Shown here: piece after piece, positions 30,693 through 34,106 of the stretch | Numbering within the stretch: position 1 is the first letter of the stretch | Layout of the letters: every line of letters starts with the position of its first letter | NCBI GenBank assembly: GCA_964532875.1 | Contig: CAZHIZ010000021.1 | Location: 1 to 34,106, forward strand | Origin: Caldithrix sp964532875 | GTDB taxonomy: Bacteria > Calditrichota > Calditrichia > Calditrichales > Calditrichaceae | Direction of reading: 5' to 3' | Length of the DNA: 34,106 nucleotides | Notes under the pieces: generated by a model | Databases searched by the model: none | What the model was told of the DNA's origin: nothing | The model's input: the letters and a program-made list of their open reading frames with translations, nothing else | Translations under genes and position numbers: made by a program

Positions 30693-31949
30693 ATGAGTAA
30701 GCCGGTGCAAAATTTTATTATTTTAACGATCTTAATCATTATCGGTGTTCTCGTTAACCCCGAGTCCTGGGGATTCTGGGGTACATTTGTTTTCAAGCTC
30801 TTGGATTTGGGTGGCATTGGGCTTATTCTCTACTTTATCTGGCAAGATTACCAAAAAATTGAAGAACCGGATGAGAGCCAGGAAACATTTGAAGAGGACA
30901 CAAGCGATTTCAGCGATTCGTTCTTTGAAAGCAAGGGCCGCCTGTTAAACAAAGCCTTGTACCGAAATGCGGAAATAACGGATTTTTTGCGCAAACAATT
31001 TTCCATCATTTGGAATTTAATTTTGCCCCATAACGGTTATTTATTCCTGATGCTACCGGGAAGGGAATTAATTCTTGTGCATAAAAAGGTGCGTCAGGAT
31101 TTACAAAGTATCCGGCACAAAGGACAAACCATCCCGGCCATTGACCTGATCGATAATGCCAATGGATTTTTAATTGAAAATCACATTGAAAACGGGGCTG
31201 TGCTTTTACCGTTTTACGAGCAAAACGACTTTGTGGCCAAATCGTTTTTGGGGTTGCGCAGCGATCTTGCAGACTCCGTTCGTTTTTATTGGTTGTTCGA
31301 TGCCGAAGTGTTCGACTTTTTTAACGATGAAGATCGCCCGGTGCTCCACAAAATCAACGAGACGGTTTTGGCCTTCGTTAACAAAGCATTATTGAATGAA
31401 CATTTAAAAGTAGAGCACCTGCAAGCTGCCAAGGCCCTCTCCCTTTCGCAACAACTGTTGGGCATCCGCAGCATGAATGCCGCAGTGCAGGTTTTTACGG
31501 ACTTTCTCATTAACGAATTTCAGGCAAGCAAATTGACCATCGCTTTCCGTAAAAATTTTGATCTGGCCGCACAACAGGGCGTTGTTCATTTTACAGTCGG
31601 CCTGGAAGACCCGTTTCAGCAAGGTGCGGAATTTCCTTTAGAAGAGGGCTTAAACGGTTGGGTCATTTTGAAAAATCGGCCCTATTTATTGGACGACATC
31701 GACAAAGGCGAATATTTCATTCCCCGTTTTAACCGCTCGGAAAAGAGTAATTACGGTTTGCGTTCGTTTTTGTCCGTTCCTGTTCACAGTGGTGAGGCGG
31801 CCGTAGGTATGATTACTTTGGAAGATAAAGAAGCAAATAAATTTTCGCAGGAAGATAAAAAACGATTAATCGATTTCGCCGGAATATTTTCCGGTGCCAT
31901 GGAGCGATTAATAAAGGAAAAACAAATTGGAGGTCAAATAAATGGCTAA
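30693..31949 (+). CDS. Membrane-anchored GAF-like domain protein
   Basis: 418 residues. Two N-terminal membrane helices (about 8-22 and 30-49) are followed by an acidic linker (about 53-75), a first domain (about 85-235) that is beta/alpha in character, and a C-terminal GAF domain (about 250-410). The latter is shown by FPLEEGLNGWVILKNRPYLLDDI and LRSFLSVPVHSGEAAVGMITLEDKEANKFSQEDKKRLIDFAGIFSGAMERL. There is no kinase, cyclase, GGDEF or helix-turn-helix domain, so it is a sensor without an obvious output, presumably acting through a partner. There is no Shine-Dalgarno before the ATG. It overlaps the next small gene by 8 bp. The ligand is unknown. Confidence 0.8.
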   Translation: MSKPVQNFIILTILIIIGVLVNPESWGFWGTFVFKLLDLGGIGLILYFIWQDYQKIEEPDESQETFEEDTSDFSDSFFESKGRLLNKALYRNAEITDFLRKQFSIIWNLILPHNGYLFLMLPGRELILVHKKVRQDLQSIRHKGQTIPAIDLIDNANGFLIENHIENGAVLLPFYEQNDFVAKSFLGLRSDLADSVRFYWLFDAEVFDFFNDEDRPVLHKINETVLAFVNKALLNEHLKVEHLQAAKALSLSQQLLGIRSMNAAVQVFTDFLINEFQASKLTIAFRKNFDLAAQQGVVHFTVGLEDPFQQGAEFPLEEGLNGWVILKNRPYLLDDIDKGEYFIPRFNRSEKSNYGLRSFLSVPVHSGEAAVGMITLEDKEANKFSQEDKKRLIDFAGIFSGAMERLIKEKQIGGQING

Positions 31950-32133
31950 AAAACAAGATTTCGCAAGCAAAACCCAGAAAAGTAAAGCTGGAAAAACCTG
32001 CCCCGTATGCGGCGAAGCTTATCAATATGTTAAAACGGTAAGCATGGTTCCCGGTGAAAAAGAAGGTTCCTATCATTTTGCCGAACGTATCGTTGCCGTT
32101 TGCAAATGTAACGAGAAAGAAGTTTACGGTTAA
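31942..32133 (+). CDS. Small Cys-motif (zinc-ribbon-like) protein of unknown function
   Basis: 63 residues: a basic N-terminus (MAKKQDFASKTQKSKAGK), then TCPVCGEAY and later AVCKCNEKEVYG. The Cys-x2-Cys and Cys-x-Cys pairs are about 30 residues apart, consistent with a treble-clef or zinc-ribbon-like metal site. I do not recognise the family. It has a good Shine-Dalgarno (GGAGG) inside the end of the GAF-like gene, overlaps it by 8 bp, and is probably translated with it. A strong terminator follows at 32166. Confidence 0.7.
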   Translation: MAKKQDFASKTQKSKAGKTCPVCGEAYQYVKTVSMVPGEKEGSYHFAERIVAVCKCNEKEVYG

Positions 32134-32165
32134 TCCATAGCCTAAAAGCGAACCTATCTATTTTT

Positions 32166-32193
32166 AAAAAGCCCCGCATCCCGGGGCTTTTTT
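32166..32193. terminator. Bidirectional intrinsic terminator
   Basis: AAAAAGCCCCG (32166-32176) / CGGGGCTTTTT (32182-32192), loop CATCC, with a T tail on plus and its mirror on minus. It lies between the small Cys-motif gene (plus) and the phosphodiesterase gene (minus). Confidence 0.9.
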
Positions 32194-32231
32194 GCATGGT
32201 TCCGTTCGTAATGTCTTTTTCCCCTCGAAAA

Positions 32232-32699
32232 TTAAAAATATTTAAATTCCACCTGTGTACGTCCATCCCGGACGGATAACAGGGCCACGGAGCGTCCCTT
32301 TGAATGACGCGGTTGGACGGCACTGCCTGGATTGACGAAAAGGATGCCGTTAAAAACCAGTTGAGACGGTTTGTGTGTGTGTCCGTAAACAACTACATCC
32401 ACTTTTTTATTCATCTTGAACAACTGGAAGGCGTAGGCTTTGGGCGAAGGCATGATATGGGTCAAACATATCTTAAGGCCTGCGCGTTCGATAAATTCTT
32501 TGCTTTTTAATTTTCCTGCCAAAGGATAGCGATCGGTATTGCCGGAGACCGCAATAACTGGCGCAATGGTGCCTAATTCGATCAACACCTCTTCACGACC
32601 CACGTCACCCGCATGCAGAATCAAATCAACGTCGTCAAACAACGAAAAAACTTCGGCCGGTAACACGCCGTGTGTATCCGAAATTAAGCCAATGAGCAC
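32232..32699 (-). CDS. YfcE/MJ0936-family metallophosphodiesterase
   Basis: Calcineurin-like phosphoesterase, 155 residues. The metal-binding motifs are all present: SDTHG, LHAGDVG, VSGNTDR, LTHI and VYGHTHKP. The GTG at 32699 is the start; it lies 4 bp after the stop of the transporter gene, and GAGAAGG about 10 bp upstream within that gene provides the ribosome site. Family members cleave phosphodiester or phosphomonoester substrates in vitro; the natural substrate is generally unknown. It is the second gene of a two-gene minus-strand operon with the MFSD1-like transporter. Confidence 0.93.
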   Translation of the reverse strand: MLIGLISDTHGVLPAEVFSLFDDVDLILHAGDVGREEVLIELGTIAPVIAVSGNTDRYPLAGKLKSKEFIERAGLKICLTHIMPSPKAYAFQLFKMNKKVDVVVYGHTHKPSQLVFNGILFVNPGSAVQPRHSKGRSVALLSVRDGRTQVEFKYF

Positions 32700-32703
32700 C
32701 GTA

Positions 32704-34023
32704 TTACGCCTTCTCCAACACGCCGTTTAACTGACGATCCGCTCGTTTAAGCAAGATGGCAAAAATAAGGCCGGCTACTCCCAAACCGGCAAACATGACC
32801 ATGCTGGCCGTGTAGTTATGTGTTAAGTCACGCAATTTTCCGTTTAAATACGGGAACAAAGCCAGGCCGATATTTTGAATGAAAGTAATCAATCCAAAGG
32901 CGGTTCCCGTGTATTCTTCTTTAACAATCAACGGTACCGAAGGCCACATGGCAGCCGGAACCAAAACAAAGGCCGCCCCCAGCAAAAACATGGGGTAACG
33001 CGGCGGGATCATGGTAAAGCCCATGATTAGGAAGCTGGGAATAATCAGCAATGAACCCAAAATCATCAAACTGGCGCGCTTACCGATTTTATCCACCAAT
33101 GACCCGGCAAAAGGGGCCAAAAACATGGAAGCGGCAATGATGATGGTGGTCGTTCCCCCGGCCGTGGAAAACATGTGAAAAATATTGTAAAAAACCTGGC
33201 TGAAAAATCCACCGGCATTGCCTACCGTTAAAGGAATGCCCCACTTATCGTGGAAGAAATCGGTGGAAAGGGCCGTAAAGGGAAAAATGGACGAATAAAA
33301 AGTAACACACAATAAGGCCACATACCAAAAAGCGGGCGGGAATTTTTTGATATCGGAAAAAACGATTTTCTCTTCGGCCTCTTCATCCTTTAATTTCAGG
33401 GCCTTCTCACCGCGTTTGTCCATAACCACGTAAACCAGAACCGCTCCGAACGAGACCAGACAAAAGACAACCGCGGCCCATAGTGCGGCCTGATAGCTGC
33501 CGAAATATTTGGCAATCAAGGCTTCGGTATTAAAAGAAAATAAAGTGCCCAAACGACTAATGGTCAGGGCGATGCCGAAGGACAGGGCCAATTCCTTCCC
33601 TTTAAACCAGCGAGCCAGGATGGCGCTTTGCGCCACCACTAAGGCCTCGGAACCGGCACCGAAAATAAAGCGCCCGATGTACAGAATGATGATATTGGGG
33701 GCAATGGCCACAATGGCAGCCCCGATGGCAACCAGACCGGCAAAAATCATCGATGAGCGTCGGGTGCCGATTTTATCGATTAAAAATCCGCCCAGCAAAA
33801 CAGAAATAATGGCGGCCACGGAATACACGGTGTACATTCCGCCGATCACGCTGCGATCGATTTTAAGCGCCTGGATCAATTGCGGGGCAATGGCCCCAAC
33901 GGAATCGTAGGCGAAATAACTGCCGAATGTTAATAAGGAAACGAAAAATAAAATGGTAAAACGATAAAGACGCGTGCGCGGATCAAACCAGCTTCGGCGT
34001 TCCGTCTCAAGCATGCTAAACAT
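32704..34023 (-). CDS. Major facilitator transporter resembling the eukaryotic MFSD1 family
   Basis: 439 residues, about 12 membrane helices with a large central loop (about 195-220). Segments LLTFGSYFAYDSVGAIAPQL, GRFIFGAGSEALVVAQSAI with ARWFKGKELALSFGIALTISRLG, FSDIKKFPPAFWYVALLCVTFYSSIFPF and GTAFGLITFIQNIGLALFPYLNG run parallel to what I recall of human MFSD1, a lysosomal dipeptide transporter. By that likeness a peptide or amino-acid substrate is possible, but this is only inference. AAGGA lies about 9 bp before the ATG at 34023. It is followed after 4 bp by the phosphodiesterase gene, suggesting a shared role or simple co-transcription. Confidence 0.85.
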   Translation of the reverse strand: MFSMLETERRSWFDPRTRLYRFTILFFVSLLTFGSYFAYDSVGAIAPQLIQALKIDRSVIGGMYTVYSVAAIISVLLGGFLIDKIGTRRSSMIFAGLVAIGAAIVAIAPNIIILYIGRFIFGAGSEALVVAQSAILARWFKGKELALSFGIALTISRLGTLFSFNTEALIAKYFGSYQAALWAAVVFCLVSFGAVLVYVVMDKRGEKALKLKDEEAEEKIVFSDIKKFPPAFWYVALLCVTFYSSIFPFTALSTDFFHDKWGIPLTVGNAGGFFSQVFYNIFHMFSTAGGTTTIIIAASMFLAPFAGSLVDKIGKRASLMILGSLLIIPSFLIMGFTMIPPRYPMFLLGAAFVLVPAAMWPSVPLIVKEEYTGTAFGLITFIQNIGLALFPYLNGKLRDLTHNYTASMVMFAGLGVAGLIFAILLKRADRQLNGVLEKA

Positions 34024-34106
34024 GATGCATTCCTTCCCGGTTTATCGAATTAAAAATGCAAGTTAGTAAGAGGTTCGTTTTGAATCAAGAAACAATGGAG
34101 GAAAAA

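Overview
The window looks like a draft-genome or metagenome scaffold from a Gram-negative (diderm) bacterium. There is an MCE-type lipid transport operon, a large outer-membrane beta-barrel, a secreted FecR-domain protein and periplasmic lipoprotein machinery. The gene complement, moderate GC content and style of the envelope proteins suggest the FCB side of the tree, perhaps Calditrichota or a neighbour. That placement is an inference from general resemblance, not a phylogeny. Two runs of exactly 100 N (1387-1486 and 4350-4449) are scaffold gaps.

Layout. Positions 83-3014 (minus) hold an Mla/MCE-type phospholipid transport operon: MCE protein, auxiliary lipoprotein, MlaE permease and MlaF ATPase. 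The first gap cuts it. Positions 3134-3552 (plus) hold a small two-helix membrane protein whose stop codon lies inside a tRNA-Val gene, followed by a terminator. Positions 3513-4744 are gene-poor and rich in palindromes; they contain the second gap, flanked by an exact 55-bp duplication. Positions 4745-11120 (minus) are a tight four-gene cassette: exported protein of unknown function, FecR-domain protein, outer-membrane beta-barrel, and CHASE2 adenylate/guanylate cyclase. This is the most system-like and least explained part of the window. Positions 11299-17519 (minus) carry a nucleoside-salvage run (cdd, udk, tdk, nupC, sppA, purine nucleoside phosphorylase) behind ssb.

Positions 17826-25025 (plus) are core metabolism: tsaE-tsaB-rimI as overlapping genes, accD, an encapsulated-ferritin-like protein with no shell gene beside it, surE, guaA and glmS. 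A shared bidirectional terminator at 25045-25077 separates glmS from a minus-strand glutaredoxin-groES pair that has no groEL. Positions 25954-29230 (plus) are uppP, a sodium:neurotransmitter-symporter-family transporter and holA. Positions 29290-30551 are an ECF sigma/anti-sigma pair with an ECF-type promoter in front of it. Positions 30693-32133 are a membrane-anchored GAF-like protein overlapping a tiny cysteine-motif protein. Positions 32232-34023 (minus) are an MFSD1-like transporter followed by a YfcE/MJ0936-type phosphodiesterase.

How it fits together. The salvage block imports nucleosides (NupC), deaminates and phosphorylates pyrimidines (Cdd, Udk, Tdk) and phosphorolyses purine nucleosides (PNP). 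SurE and GuaA on the other strand are also nucleotide enzymes. GlmS and UppP serve envelope synthesis. Two independent sensing modules, the CHASE2 cyclase cassette and the ECF/anti-sigma pair, suggest envelope or extracellular signals converted into cyclic-nucleotide and transcriptional outputs. No CRISPR array, insertion sequence, phage gene or rRNA was found.
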